The notes under the pieces were generated by a model. It ran no database searches and had not been told where the DNA came from. It was given only the letters and a program-made list of their open reading frames with translations. The translations under genes were made by a program, and so were the position numbers. This document shows positions 22,501 to 34,320 of a stretch of 64,000 bases of DNA, piece by piece (position 1 is the first letter of the stretch; each line of letters opens with the position of its first letter). The stretch spans positions 43,614,552 through 43,678,551 of the forward strand of contig CM075772.1 in the NCBI GenBank assembly GCA_037974665.1, written 5' to 3'. The stretch is from Ehretia macrophylla. Its lineage: Eukaryota > Streptophyta > Magnoliopsida > Boraginales > Ehretiaceae.

Positions 22501-24476
22501 ATGCATGAGCGTCGTTCTTTGGATCCAGAACTCGCCTCGTTTGATCCTGAGCTCGAGAAAAATTTGCGTAGGAAGTTAAAATTTCCAATGGCGGATCAAG
22601 AAGTAAATATCCTATAGCTGAGCCTGTTAATCAACCTGTGAACCAAACGATGACTTTACGTCAATATTTTTCACCGGGTGATTTTAACCCTGAATTTGCC
22701 ATAGCCCCACCGCCTCTTGGCAATATAAATTTTGAGCTCAAAACAGTGACTATTTCAATGCTTCCTTCCTTCTATGGAAAAAGCAATGAAAATCTTCACG
22801 CTCACATCGTACAATTCATTGAAGCATGCACAACGCTTCACATTCCTAATGTGAGCCGTGAAAATATTCACCTGCGCCTGTTTCCCTTTTCATTGAAAGA
22901 TAAAGCCAAATAGTGGCTAAATCATCTAGACGCAGGAGTGATCACTTCCTGGGGAGAACTTATTCAGAAATTTTTACATAAGTTCTTCCCAATGGCTAAG
23001 ACTACTACTCTGCGAACAGACATCATGACATTCGCACAGTCAGACTTAAAGCCGTTTCATGAATCGTGGGAAAAGTTTAACGATCTTAAGGATCAGTGTC
23101 CTCATCATGGGTTTGATCATCCCAAAATCTTGCATTATTTCTTCAAAGGTCTTACCCCTCATAATAAGATGATAGTTAATGCAATGAGCAATGGAGGTTT
23201 CTATAACCTCACAGCAGACGAAGCTTGGAGAAGAATAAAAAATATTGCTGAAGACTCTCTCCAAAACACTGTTGATGACAGAGAGAGTAAGAGTACACAT
23301 AATCCCCAAAAGAGGGCATTGTTTGAAGTTAACTCTAGCTCTAATTCCTAATTGACTGACAAAGTAGATGCCCTAGCACAACAACTAGAAAGATTCATCT
23401 CTTTAGGGTCTTCTTCTTCTTCAGCTCCTCAGATCACGGAAGTTTGTACCATATGTTCTGCAGTAGATCACTCTACTTTGGACTGTCCAATCGGTTCACA
23501 ATTTTCTGAATTCATGCAAGAACAAGTTTGCGCCGCCCAAGGATATACAAGGAATTACAATCCGTATTCTAACACGTATAATTATGGCTGGCGAGACAAT
23601 CCCGCATTTTCGTGGCGACAAGGGAATCAAGAGACTCAGTTTCCTTAACATCAATATCAGAAAAGACAAGGAAACTATGAGCCTCATCAACAAAGTCAGC
23701 AGGGAAATGTTGACAATCGATTCCCTCAATAGCAATATCAAAGGCCACAAAATAATAACCCTCCTGGTTACTACCCAGTCCAATAGGACAATCCGTTCAG
23801 AACACAAGGGAACAATGTCCCAGTTCTTCCTCCTGCACAATCATCATCTGATTACAAATTTGACAAACTTATGCAAATGTTCCAAGTTCAGCAACAGTCT
23901 ATTGCTAAACTTGAAGGACAAATCGGGCAGATGACTCAAACTTTAAGTAAGAGAGACGAGGGTAAGCTTCCATCTCAGACCGTGGTAAATCCATGAGGAC
24001 AGTGTAGTATTGTCCAAACTGAGACAGTACAAGAACAGGCCAAGGTTGTAGTCACCCTTAGGAGTGGAAAAACCATTGATAACTAGGTTATAGAAAAGGT
24101 TAGAGATGTTCCAGAAGAAATTGAGGAATTAGAAGAATTTGAGATTGAGGTTCTAAGCAAAGATGTTCAAGACTGCCGTAGGAATAAAAACCTAACGGTG
24201 GAGCCTATAGTTGAACCATCCTCAAAAGCACCTTTCCCAACAGCTCTGTCCCGTCCGAAGCTGAATGTTAATCTTAACCAGCTCAAGGTCTTAGAGCATC
24301 TGAAAGATATTAAGATCAATCTGCCTTTAGTAGAGGTAATCCAACAAATCCCTGCCTATGCTAAATTTCTGAAGGATTTGTGTGTGAAAAAGAGACGAAC
24401 CAATTCTATTCCTAAGAAGGTCCGACTTACTGAGAAGGTTAGTAGCATTTGCACTAGAGGGTTGCCTTAGAAGTGT
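22501..24476 (+). pseudogene. Athila-type gag and linker (broken)
   Basis: Athila gag begins at MHERRSLDPELASF (22501). It shifts frame near 22610, then follows one frame. The gag core shows PSFYGKSNENLHAHI, FHESWEKFNDLKDQCPHHG and a Zn-knuckle-like CTICSAVDHSTLDCP (about 23445). A Gln/Asn-rich stretch (23650-23930) and the VVTLRSGKTI linker follow. In-frame stops lie at 22911, 23349, 23646, about 23730, 23785, 23995, 24085 and 24468; many are at CAA, CAG or CGA positions. The 23584-23934 ORF is an overlapping frame, not a gene. Confidence 0.88.
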
Positions 24477-25355
24477 AGTGACCCAGGAGCTTTCACCATT
24501 CCATGTTTAATCAATGACCAACGAGTAGAAAGCACCTTGCTAGACTTAGGATCTAGTGTTAACCTTATCCCTCATACAGTTTACCAAAGGCTAAGTCTTG
24601 GAGTGTTAACATTGACTAATGTGATATTTCAATTGGAAGATAGATCCGAGCGGAGACCGCGAGGTATTGTAGAAGTTGTCCTAGTTCAAGTAGGAGAATT
24701 TCTGTTCCCAGTGGATTTCATTGTGTTAGATATGGACTTAGGCCATGATAACAAGAATACCACTCATGTCCTTTTAGGCAGACCTTTCCTAGCAACAGCT
24801 GATGCTGTTATTTACTGTAGGACAGGAATGATAGAATTAACATTTGGGAACATGAGAACGAGGTTAAGGGTTGCTAATGCAGCCAACAAGTTAGACCAAG
24901 ATGAGGAAGAAGAATGCTTCCATGTTGATACCATTGACTCACGCATAGATGAGTTTGCCCAATCACTCTTGTCTCCTAATGAGGAGATAGCCAAACATGA
25001 ACGACTATTGTTTGAAAGCGACTTTTCTCCTGAAATGGTCGCCTCCGCTTCCATTGTTACTGATGAAGAAAAGAACGACCAAGTAACAAATCCTTTCACT
25101 GAAATCTCTTATTGTCCCACAATTGAGTCTCCACCAGATTTGGAGCTCAAAACCTTGCCTGAATATCTTAAGTATGCCTACTTAGGACATGAAAAGACCT
25201 TACCAGTCATCATTGCCTCGGATTTGACTACCGAGAATGAAGCCAAACTCTTAACAGTCCTGAGTACTCACAAAAAGGCAATAGGTTGGACAATTTTAGA
25301 CTTGAAAGGAATTGATTCATCTATGTGTATGCATCGAATTCACCTTGAGGAATGA
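24477..25355 (+). pseudogene. Athila-type protease and linker (broken)
   Basis: The protease has TLLDLGSSVNLIPHTVYQRL and the second block HVLLGRPFLATADAVI; Athila/Tat proteases use this D-L-G-A/S-S-x-N form of the active site. The linker to RT is Asp/Glu-rich, typical of the lineage. The frame is open for 272 codons, the longest unbroken piece of this element, ending at a TGA at 25353. Confidence 0.85.
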
Positions 25356-26339
25356 GTTATTCCTTCTCGAGAATTTCAGAGAAGACTAAACCCAAATATT
25401 AGTGATGTCGTCCACAAAGAGATCATTAAGTTGCTTGATGCGAGTATTATCTACCCAATTTCTGACAGTCCTTGGGTAAGTCCGGTACAAGTAGTACCGA
25501 AGAAATCTAGGATTACAGTGGTCCCAAATGACAAAGGTGAGCTCATTTCTACACGCACCACAACAGGGTGGCGTGTATGTATTGATTACAGAAAGCTCAA
25601 CTCCAAGACAAGGAAAGACCACTTCCCTTTACCCTTCCTTGACCAAGTCCTAGATAGAGTAGCCAGACAAGGCTACTACTGCTTTTTGGACGGGTATTCG
25701 GGATATAACCAAATCCCAGTCTTTCCTGAAGTTCAGGAAAATACTACATTCATTTGTCCTTATAGGCCCTTTCCATTCAGGCGCATGCCTTTCGGTCTTT
25801 GCAACGCCCTTGCGATGTTTTAAAGGTATGTAATGGCCCTTTTCTCGGATATGATCGAAAAGTTCCTAGAAGTCTTCATGGATGACTTCTCAGTATTCAG
25901 AGCTATCTTCGATGAGTGCCTTATACATCTTTCACAAGTGCTTGACCGGTGTGTTGAAATGAACTTGGTTCTAAGTTGGGAAAAGAGCCATTTTATGGTT
26001 AGACAAGGTATAGTCCTGGGTCATGTTGTTACACATGATGGAATCCATGTGGACCCAGCCAAAGTCGAGCTAATAGAAAAGTTGTCCACACCCAAGACAG
26101 TGCGTGACATCCGATCATTACTTAGTCATGCTGGTTTCTATCGGCATTTTATTAAGGACTTCAGCCATATAGCCCGACCTCTCTTTAGTCTCCTAGCACA
26201 TGATACTGAATTCAACTTTGATGACAAGTGCTCGGAAGCTTTTGAGAAGCTCAAATCCTTGCTATCATCTGCTCCAATCATCCAACCTCCTGACTACAGT
26301 CTCCCTTTTCAGATAATGTGTGATGCATCAAGTTTTTGA
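25356..26339 (+). pseudogene. Athila-type reverse transcriptase, 3'-truncated
   Basis: RT blocks are clear: WRVCIDYRKLNSKTRKDHFP, YCFLDGYSGYNQIPV, FGLCNALAMF, then after a TAA (a CAA in relatives) the catalytic FMDDFSVF and HAGFYRHFIKDFSHIARP. RNase H has just begun (IMCDAS) when the homology ends at about 26333. Integrase, the 3' part and the 3' LTR are missing. The frame is the same as in gag and protease. Confidence 0.92.
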
Positions 26340-27382
26340 CCTCAACTTATTATCAAAATATTCGGGTATAGTTTACCATCTCAAACATGGATACTTTTTT
26401 GCCAATAGTACTTCACCTGCATCTAAACTTTTTATTTGATCATAACAAGGCAAAATAAGATTCCAGTTATATATGCATCTTCTATACAACAAAAACTATG
26501 AATATTACTCCGCGAAATAACACATTCATATCTAGTCAGTCCATATAGAACTTACTTGATGCTATAGATAGATTTGACTGAACTTAAAATGTTCAAATGA
26601 CTATACTAAAAAAAATATCATCCACCAAGTAGTCAATCAGCTGTACTATCTTGAAAGTTCTAATTCCTTTGTTTCATTTCTAATGATTATCCTGATTGTA
26701 GAACTTGAATCCAAAAATAAATTATACTTACCAGATCATCAGAACCTTAAAGTCCTGATCAGAATCATAGACCATAATATTAAGGGTTAAACAATCAATA
26801 CGTATGGTAAATTTACAACTTAGAGCAATTAGTGAGATACATACTAAGGAGGCCTGAAATACAAATTTTGTTTTCTCAAAAAGAAAACTAATCATTGAAA
26901 TTTTAACACACCTGAGATTAAAATATACCAAAATACACTCATTCCTAACAATAAGACTCAGATCTGTGGCGCAAAACTCGATTTGCAACACTTCTAATTG
27001 ATTTCACATTTTTACTCCAAATACTAGTCCGAAGTAAAAATAAACAAAAATGAGAGCCACTACGAATAATCCTTCAACAATTAACATTATGTGAACAAAC
27101 TCATCGTCCTTTGTCAATATTGTTTTTACTACTAAAAAAAATATTGGGGTATTACATTCTTCTCCACTTAGAAAAGTTTCATTCTTGAAACTTAATCTCT
27201 TAGATATGAATCCTGCAAAAGACAATTCTAACCTCTAAAATCATAAATAAAAAAATCTAACCACTCTTATGATCAAAATAATAAACTTAATCCTAATCAC
27301 TCTTTTTAATACACAACAAAAATTTATCTACCCAATCCACAAGTCCTCAAATGATCATAACCTATTGCTTTGATACCATCTT
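26340..27382 (-). mobile_element. Gypsy debris right of Athila truncation
   Basis: About 1 kb without a readable gene. 26345-26760 is a diverged match to 4410-4790. At about 27155, GGGGTATTACATTCTTCTCC looks like another minus-strand LTR/PPT junction. 27367-27378 (GCTTTGATACCA) complements a tRNA-iMet primer site for the LTR that starts at 27383. Confidence 0.4.
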
Positions 27383-29538
27383 TGTCACGCCTTGAAATTT
27401 AACACTTCTACACTGTCTTGGCACATGACATGCCGCGTGCTAAAAGGATAAGATCCCTAAAGCTCGCCAGGTGCACATCTATAAAACCCTTAAATCAGAG
27501 CCACTAAACCACAAATATTTAAAGACTTCCAGTCAACTCATACGTACTCGATTACAAACCAAATCTCCAAATAGTCATAAAGAACTTATCCTCAAAACTA
27601 ATATAATCAAACCCAAATGTCACAATTAAAATTTCAATCCGAACTCCAATAACATTCAATTAGGTAAATTTCATGCCACTAAATCGTCGTGCTCGGGTGA
27701 CTCTATCCAACTCACAAATGTAATGCTTATTCTGTTTTAACTGTAAAGAAAGCAGATGGAAGCAAAAGTGGTGAGTGAACGAAAGTTCAGTAAGGGAATT
27801 CAATCCACAATAAAAATACAACTTGAGGATTGAGTCAGGAAATTTCTGACTGGAATTCACAAATTTCACAACAGATGCTATACATATAACAGTTGGTTAA
27901 TAATTGACAGACTAATACATTTAGTGGAACATAATGGAATAGTCACTAAAACGACTCATAAACGAAATATATAGAAATATTTGTTGTTGTATTTAACTCG
28001 TGCAGTGTCGATTCAATAACTACATTTAACCCGTGCAATGTCGGTTCATTAATAAATTTGGACCCAACTCATTAGTAACGGTAAAAGTACCCGTTAAAGC
28101 AATAACAGTAACAATAGATGTATAGTAGTACCGTAACAGCATCGGTACTATTAGAATTACACAAGTACAAATGAATAACATACATAATCAGAGATAAAAG
28201 ATTACATGAAAAATTAACAAATACAAAGAAGTCATTCGAGGGTAATCATTACAATACTCACAGAGTTTCTAAGAGTATCTCTTTAACTTGGGGACGATCA
28301 TAACATGACTAATTAAAAGAGATTACGTTCACAACTAAAATAAATAAATAAAATTTCAATACATATTGAAGAAATTTAATTTCGCAACTGTATCATATGG
28401 AATAAATAAGAAAAAAAATCAATTTATTTCAATATCGCTTTATTTTCTTTATATGACAATTAAAAATCATTTATACATAATATATATATCGTCTCTGGTC
28501 AGTTGGATAACTGACCTGAGATGAGAATTTTGCTGGTCACTTATGTGACTTCAACAAAAGTCACGTAAGTGACTTTAAAAGTCACAAGATCACTTACAGT
28601 GACTTTTAAAGTCACTGAAAGTCACTGGAAGTGAATAAATTTCTTTTTTGTTTATATCTTCTTTTTTTTTCTATTTCAAAATCTCAAAATACTTTTATTA
28701 TTTTTGTAAATTAGGTCGCAACACAATATCATAACGTTTAAATAAATTGAGATATAAAGGATATAGTATTTTTATTTTGGGACAAAATTAATCTATGAAT
28801 ATAGATTCTCAAGATGAATAAAAGAATCAAAGGTTACATAATTCAATAATTCTATTTAACAATTCCATATGCACTTAATCACTAAATAACTCAAAATCCA
28901 AAGTGATCCTTGAAGGGAAAATTAGCAATAAGAGATCTTAAGGTATGAAATATCAAGTTTACTTTCGGATTAAAAACACACTAACCGAACAATATAACGC
29001 AAGAGGGAACAAATCTCAGATATATAATTAAGATGAGCATATAAAATATTTGGAGAAAGATAGATGAATTCCACTTACCCTTTGATCCCAAAGCAAAAAT
29101 TCTCAAATCATAATACTGTAAAATTTAGTCACCACCTCAATCTTCTAAACACATAAATCAAACTTTCCATTACCAAATAAGTCATCAATAATTAATTCTA
29201 ATAAAAATTGATCCACCACCTATGATAAATTTTCTAACCTATGAATTTATTAACTCACTTACCTCTCCTGAAGAAACTTTTGCATAAGGATTCTACAAAT
29301 GTTTGAGTGAAGCATGAAGGAAATGGTAGCAGCAAAACAAAATGAGGCGTCTAATCACTCTTATGAATTTTTTTATTTATTATTTTTGTGCTCCAAATCA
29401 TCGTTATCATTCCTTTCATCATTACACCCACTATACTTTTTTCTCCACTTTACTTTACTTTTTTCCCATTTCATGCTACTTTGTTTCCCCTTTCGATTAT
29501 TTTACTTTTTTTTTTGTTTGATTTGCACGGCTATTACA
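27383..29538 (-). mobile_element. Right LTR of outermost gypsy relic
   Basis: Starts TGTCACGCCTTGAAA right after a minus-strand primer site and ends GCACGGCTATTACA. 27917-29538 aligns with 866-2420. As the primer site lies to the left, this is the 5' LTR of a minus-strand element. ORFs here (27660-27869, 29314-29565) have no domain. No TSD can be checked because the left end is lost. Confidence 0.7.
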
Positions 29539-30049
29539 GGAATGATGATTACTGGAGGATGTTGAGAGAGATTTTTTGATGGTGGTAGCGAGTAAACGGA
29601 TCAATAGACCGCTCATTTCTTCTGCTTAATTGAAGCCAACAAGTGAGCAGTGTTGAAAATCTGTGCAGGGTTTAGGGTTTTAGGCTAAAGCAATAGCAAA
29701 AAATGTTTGACTTTCAAGCACGCTGTCATCTATGGACACGCGAGTTATAGTGAACTATTGTGGTGCCACAACTCTTGTATGGAATGTGCCGCTTTTGGGT
29801 GTAATTTAGATATGGGAAACACGATTTCATTTAGATAAAGAACACAATTATTCACTTTTATGTGAACCACCTTGAGTCTATTTAGCCTAACTTTTAGACA
29901 CTTAAAAATACTTTCTTTGAGTGTAGAAGCTGAAACTAACCTATTTAAAGCGTTTTTATGTAAAAGTTGAAACTAAAAAATAAAAAAGTTTCAAATTGGA
30001 TCTTTTAAAAAAAATACTTTTGTGAAACTATTTTTACGTAATGCAAGAA
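29539..30049. other. Non-coding stretch with old repeat copy
   Basis: No ORF of note. 29740-29960 resembles 32290-32400 and 62640-62740 (for example GCCACAACTCTTGTATGG and CACGATTTCATTTAGAT). 29960-30050 resembles 32960-33060. So this is an older, more diverged copy of the block that precedes the lectin gene. Confidence 0.55.
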
Positions 30050-30054
30050 GTTGT

Positions 30055-31259
30055 TGAAAGAGTACAATTGGGTAAAAATTGTTTTGTGTTTCATTGAAAA
30101 CACCCGTGTACAATTGTGCCTATTTATATTACAATGACTAGCAGTTACAGTGGCGATATCTATGGCTACAAGAAACAGAATGATAAGATACAATCAAACT
30201 TTAAAATTTAAAATACAACTACCGTTATCATGCGCCCACAAGCGAAGCCAGATTATATACAGAGAGCTTGGTACGTAACGTAGTGAACCGTTGCCGCGAA
30301 AGAGGCTTTGTCATAATATCCGCCAACTGATCCATAGTCGAGATGAACTTGACTTGCAACTCACCAGATGCGACTTTATCTCTGACGAAGTGAACATCGA
30401 CTTCAATATGCTTGGTACGTGCATGAAAAATAGGATTAGCCGTTAAATATGTCGCACCAATGTTATCACACCAAAGCACAGGTTGTGATTGAGAGACAAC
30501 GTGTAGCTCACGTAGAAGTGACTGAATCTAACATAATTCAGTAATGGCAAAAGCAATGGCATGGTACTCTGCTTCAGTGCTAGAACATGAGATTGTGGGT
30601 TGTTTCTTTGCCGACCATGAAATTAAATTAGGACCAAAGAAGATGCAATATCCATTTGTACTTCGACGATCATCTGGACAACTGGCCCAATCCGAATCAA
30701 AATAGGCATGTAGGACTGTATCTGTCGAATCTTTAAAAAATAATCCATGGGAAACAGTGCCTTTCAAGTAACGCAAAATATGTTTCACAGCGGACCAGTG
30801 AACATCAGTAGGGGCATGCATAAATTGGCATACCTTATTGACAGCAAAACTGATTTCAGGACGTGTGATGGTGAGATATTGAAGAGCACCAACAATACTC
30901 CAATATAATGTCGGGTCAGAAAAGGGTTCACCAATATGCAGTGATAATTGTTGCGAAGTTGCCATTGGTGTTCCAACATTCTTAGCCTCATGAAGTTTCG
31001 TTCGGCTGAACAAGTCATTAATGAAACGTTGTTGGTGGAGAAGTAAGCCCGTAGGAGTACGTTGAACTTGAATCCCTAGAAAAAATGACAACTCCCCCAA
31101 ATCTTTGAGAGCAAATTGACGATTTAGTAAAGTAGTTTCGTTCGGCTCTACTTATCCAGACACGTTATTTTTGATGAAAATGCTTTTCCATACGAAAAGC
31201 TCACTCGATTTCCTTAATCTTCGTCCTTTTTGAAATTTAAAATACAACTACCATTATCA
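30055..31259 (-). mobile_element. Copia (Ale/Retrofit-like) remnant
   Basis: Left LTR 30055-30230 (176 bp, TGAAAGAGTAC ... CCGTTATCA). Only about 29 bp of the right LTR remain (31231-31259, same AAATACAACTACC(G/A)TTATCA end). Flanks GTTGT (30050) and GTTGC (31260) are a TSD with one change; joined, they restore a match to 33050-33080. So a deletion removed gag, most of pol and most of the 5' LTR. The short LTR suggests the Ale/Retrofit lineage. Confidence 0.75.
30228..31130 (-). pseudogene. Copia RT C-terminal end and RNase H
   Basis: Minus strand: begins at FALKDLGELSFFLGI (RT end). It continues through the linker ITRPEISFAVNKVCQFM and RNase H (AYFDSDWASC, SSTEAEYHAIA, FHARTKHIEVDVHFV, DQLADIMTKPL) to a natural stop. 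Only one in-frame stop (near 30527, W to stop) interrupts it. The catalytic RT YVDD block is already lost upstream. It is better preserved than most copia coding here. Confidence 0.9.
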
Positions 31260-31264
31260 GTTGC

Positions 31265-32158
31265 TTCTTATTTTTTCTCAAACATGCTCCTTCATATTTT
31301 TTAAAACCCAACATTACTCTAAAAAAATTTAAAAGCCAACATTGTCAACATATATAGGCCAAACATTTAATGACTTTTGTTTGATAACACTTCTAACCAA
31401 AGTTATCTGATGTACAGTACTAAATTAACAAAACAAAAAAAAAAACACTTCTAACCAAAGTTATACAATTTAAAAATGAAAATTTTACAATTAGACCAAA
31501 CAGAACCTTGACCATTAGGCTTTTAGCATTAACACTATGTTTGGATTCACATTTTTAAAGGAAAATACAAAAAAAGAGGGGGAAGAATTAAGGAACTTTT
31601 AACTTTGTTTATAAATAAATTGAATGATTGAAGAATTCTTTAAAGAAAAAAAAATGCAATAGAAATTCTCTCTATTTTGGATTTTGAAGCGAAAGTCAAA
31701 GTGAGAAGTTTTAGTTGGTCGGAATAAAAATGATATAAAAAGGTTATTTAAGAAATTCTTATTCACTTTCTTTTACTTTAGAATAATTAATTTTTTATAT
31801 TAGAACTAAATAAATATTAAAAACGGATTAGAACTAGTACTAGAAAAAAGACATAAATAATTTTTTAAAAGTTTGGGACCAAAGAAGTAGTAGACTGATA
31901 GCCCCAACTGGTTATAAGTTGCATCCGATTGGTGAAAAGACAATCTTAGAATGTTTATTGTCTTTCTATTTTTATCTAATCTGTAATTTGAATCCAACAC
32001 ATTATATCACAATTTCAAATCTTGAAAAGTGTGTGGAAGACTTTTAGTGTGTAACTTATTTGGTTTATAATTGAATTTCCTAAGGATCTGTAGAAAAGAT
32101 TCTAAGGACTAATTTAGATATAATTAACACATTAAATATAAGTTCAATAATGAAATTG
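31265..32158. other. Non-coding, old repeat block
   Basis: No gene seen. ACACTTCTAACCAAAGTTAT occurs twice (about 31387 and 31446). 31620-31990 matches 44630-44904 plus 46083-46195, the block into which a LINE inserted at the other location. AT-rich throughout. Confidence 0.6.
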
Positions 32159-33640
32159 TATGCTAAATAAATGAATAATACATATGTCATGTTCTAAAAT
32201 TATATTTAAATGACTTTTAGAACATATAATCTATCACTGGCATAGGAGTTGATCATCAGTGTGATTTTAGGCACATATTCATGTAGGTTCACATGTGATA
32301 CAGTGAACTATGTGGCGCCACAAATCTTGTATGGGAAATGCCGGTCTTAGATATAATTTTGTTATGCAAAACACAATTTCATTTAGATACATAAAGGAAT
32401 TCACCTTTACCTAAATCCCTTTAAGCTTTTAGTATTAACGTTATATTAGGATTCACTTTTTTGGAGAAACGAAAAGGAAGAGAATGGATTAATTGAGGAA
32501 TTCTTTCCTCTGTTTAGATTTACTTTTGGAAGGAAGGAAAATAAATGAAGGGATTTAAAATATTTTTTAAGGTTAAAATTTTGCAATCCTCTCAGTTTTG
32601 AATTTTTTTAAAGGAAAAGCAAAGACTATAAAAAGTCCCACTGACCCGGTTTGTTCCTTTTGTTATTATTGCTGCCAATGATGTCTAACAACCATTCATG
32701 TGGAAATCGTAGGATTAGCAATCTCCCTCTGCAAAATACAATAACGAGGTTGTTACAAAAGAGAAGTGAAGTTGATCCAGCTAGAGTTGTCAAATATAAC
32801 TAATTATGATAAAAGATTTCGAAGGTATGCTATCCTGTCATAAATACTATTTGGCACTTAAGTGATTTAGGCACTGTTTGATGACCTAATTTTTTGACAC
32901 TCAAAAGTGTTTCGTGTGAATTTAGAAGTTAATCTCACCTGTTTGACCCATTTCTGAAAGTACTTTTAAATAAAAGCTGAAGTTGAAAAAAGATGAAAAA
33001 CAAGAAGATCCAAATAGGAGCTTTTTCAAAATAGAGTTTTGTGAAACTGTTTTTATATAATGAGGGAGACTATTTTCTTTTTGTTTCTCAAATATACCCT
33101 TCCACATTTTTTTAAGTACAATATTCCCCTCAAATTTTCTAAAAGCTCAATTGAGAGACTTTACTGAGAGTCTTAGGGTAGATCTAGTGTCGTTTTGCGT
33201 TGGATAAACTTCTTGTTATAAAAAGAAAACGAGGTTATTGAAATGTGCTATTTTATTTTGGAAAGACAACAATTTAATAGAAAAAGATACATGTATCTTT
33301 TGAAATGTTTGATCTTTGTAAATGGGTGCTTCCTATCTCATTTCTAATAGGATTGGTGATGGTTGATAAACTTTCTCCTTGCATGATAATTGACACCCCT
33401 CAGACAATCTTCTTTTTCTACATAACATTAGAGTTTTCTACCTTAATCTGGACAACAAAGTCTTAGATATCATTGATCATGGCCAAACCCAATGTTGAAA
33501 GGAATGACTCCTTTAGGTGAAAATGCTTGTGATAAGGGTACTTTCACATTCAACAGAACTTGGGATCATATTGCACTCTCCGCACCCCTTAATTTTATGC
33601 TTGACATCACTTAATCTGGTTCTCCCATAAGACGCACAAG
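32159..33640 (+). repeat. Duplicated block upstream of lectin gene (copy 1)
   Basis: Collinear with 62518-64000 to the window edge, about 95% identical by eye in the middle. It holds the inverted-repeat motif (32717) and the first part of a LINE tail, so the LINE was present before the duplication. 32560-32760 also matches 46310-46500. Confidence 0.85.
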
Positions 33641-34320
33641 CATAGCTTTATCTCTTGGCTTGCAAGTTTGGACAAGTTAACCACTAGATACTGCCTCATG
33701 ACTTAGGGCTTAGTTGATCGAGACAATTGTATCTTTTGTAATCTTGTTTGTGAATCTAGAGACCACTTATTTTTTGAGTGTAGTTTCACCAAACGAATTT
33801 GGAAAGATAGCATGAATATGTTAAAAATTGACCCATCTTTTACTACCTTTGACTCTATTCTCAGTTTTAGACTTTCTATTGCAAATAACATGGATATCAA
33901 AAATTATATGTTCCGATTCCTGTTCTGTCCTACTGTTTATCATATATGAACCGAAAGAAATAGAAGGATTTTCATATTTGAAGCCCATATTGAGGAACGA
34001 ATTCTGGAGAAGATTCCATCAGATGTGTTTTTAAAGACTCAAATAGAAAGATGAGTTACTACCACTAGCATCAATAGACATTTTGCTAAGAGAGTCTAGT
34101 TCTTGAGCATCACTTAGTTTGGGACTTTTTTGCTCATTGTTTTTGGTTGATTGGTTTTCTGGGTATTTGAGTGCCATTTCTATCTGATCGTTTTTTCCCT
34201 GGCATTGATTGCCGTTTTATGCTTTTGTTGGCTTGATGTCAACTCTTTTCGTTTGTACATACTCTTGTATTTCTTCCTTTGAGAAAATCTAATTTTGCTT
34301 ACTTTGTAAAACAAAAAAGG
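33300..34320 (+). mobile_element. L1-type LINE 3' end with zf-RVT
   Basis: In pieces of several frames: KHSFISWLASLDKLTTRYCL, then CIFCNLVCESRDHLFFEC (the zinc-binding zf-RVT region) and TERNRRIF near the C-terminus (33640-34040). This domain lies downstream of RT in plant LINEs. RT and endonuclease are absent. There are several stops. The 3' end lies in the A-rich region near 34310. Confidence 0.75.

Noticed and set aside
23584-23934. 116-codon plus-strand ORF
   Set aside because: A second frame over the Gln/Asn-rich part of Athila-type gag; the true frame runs through with stops.
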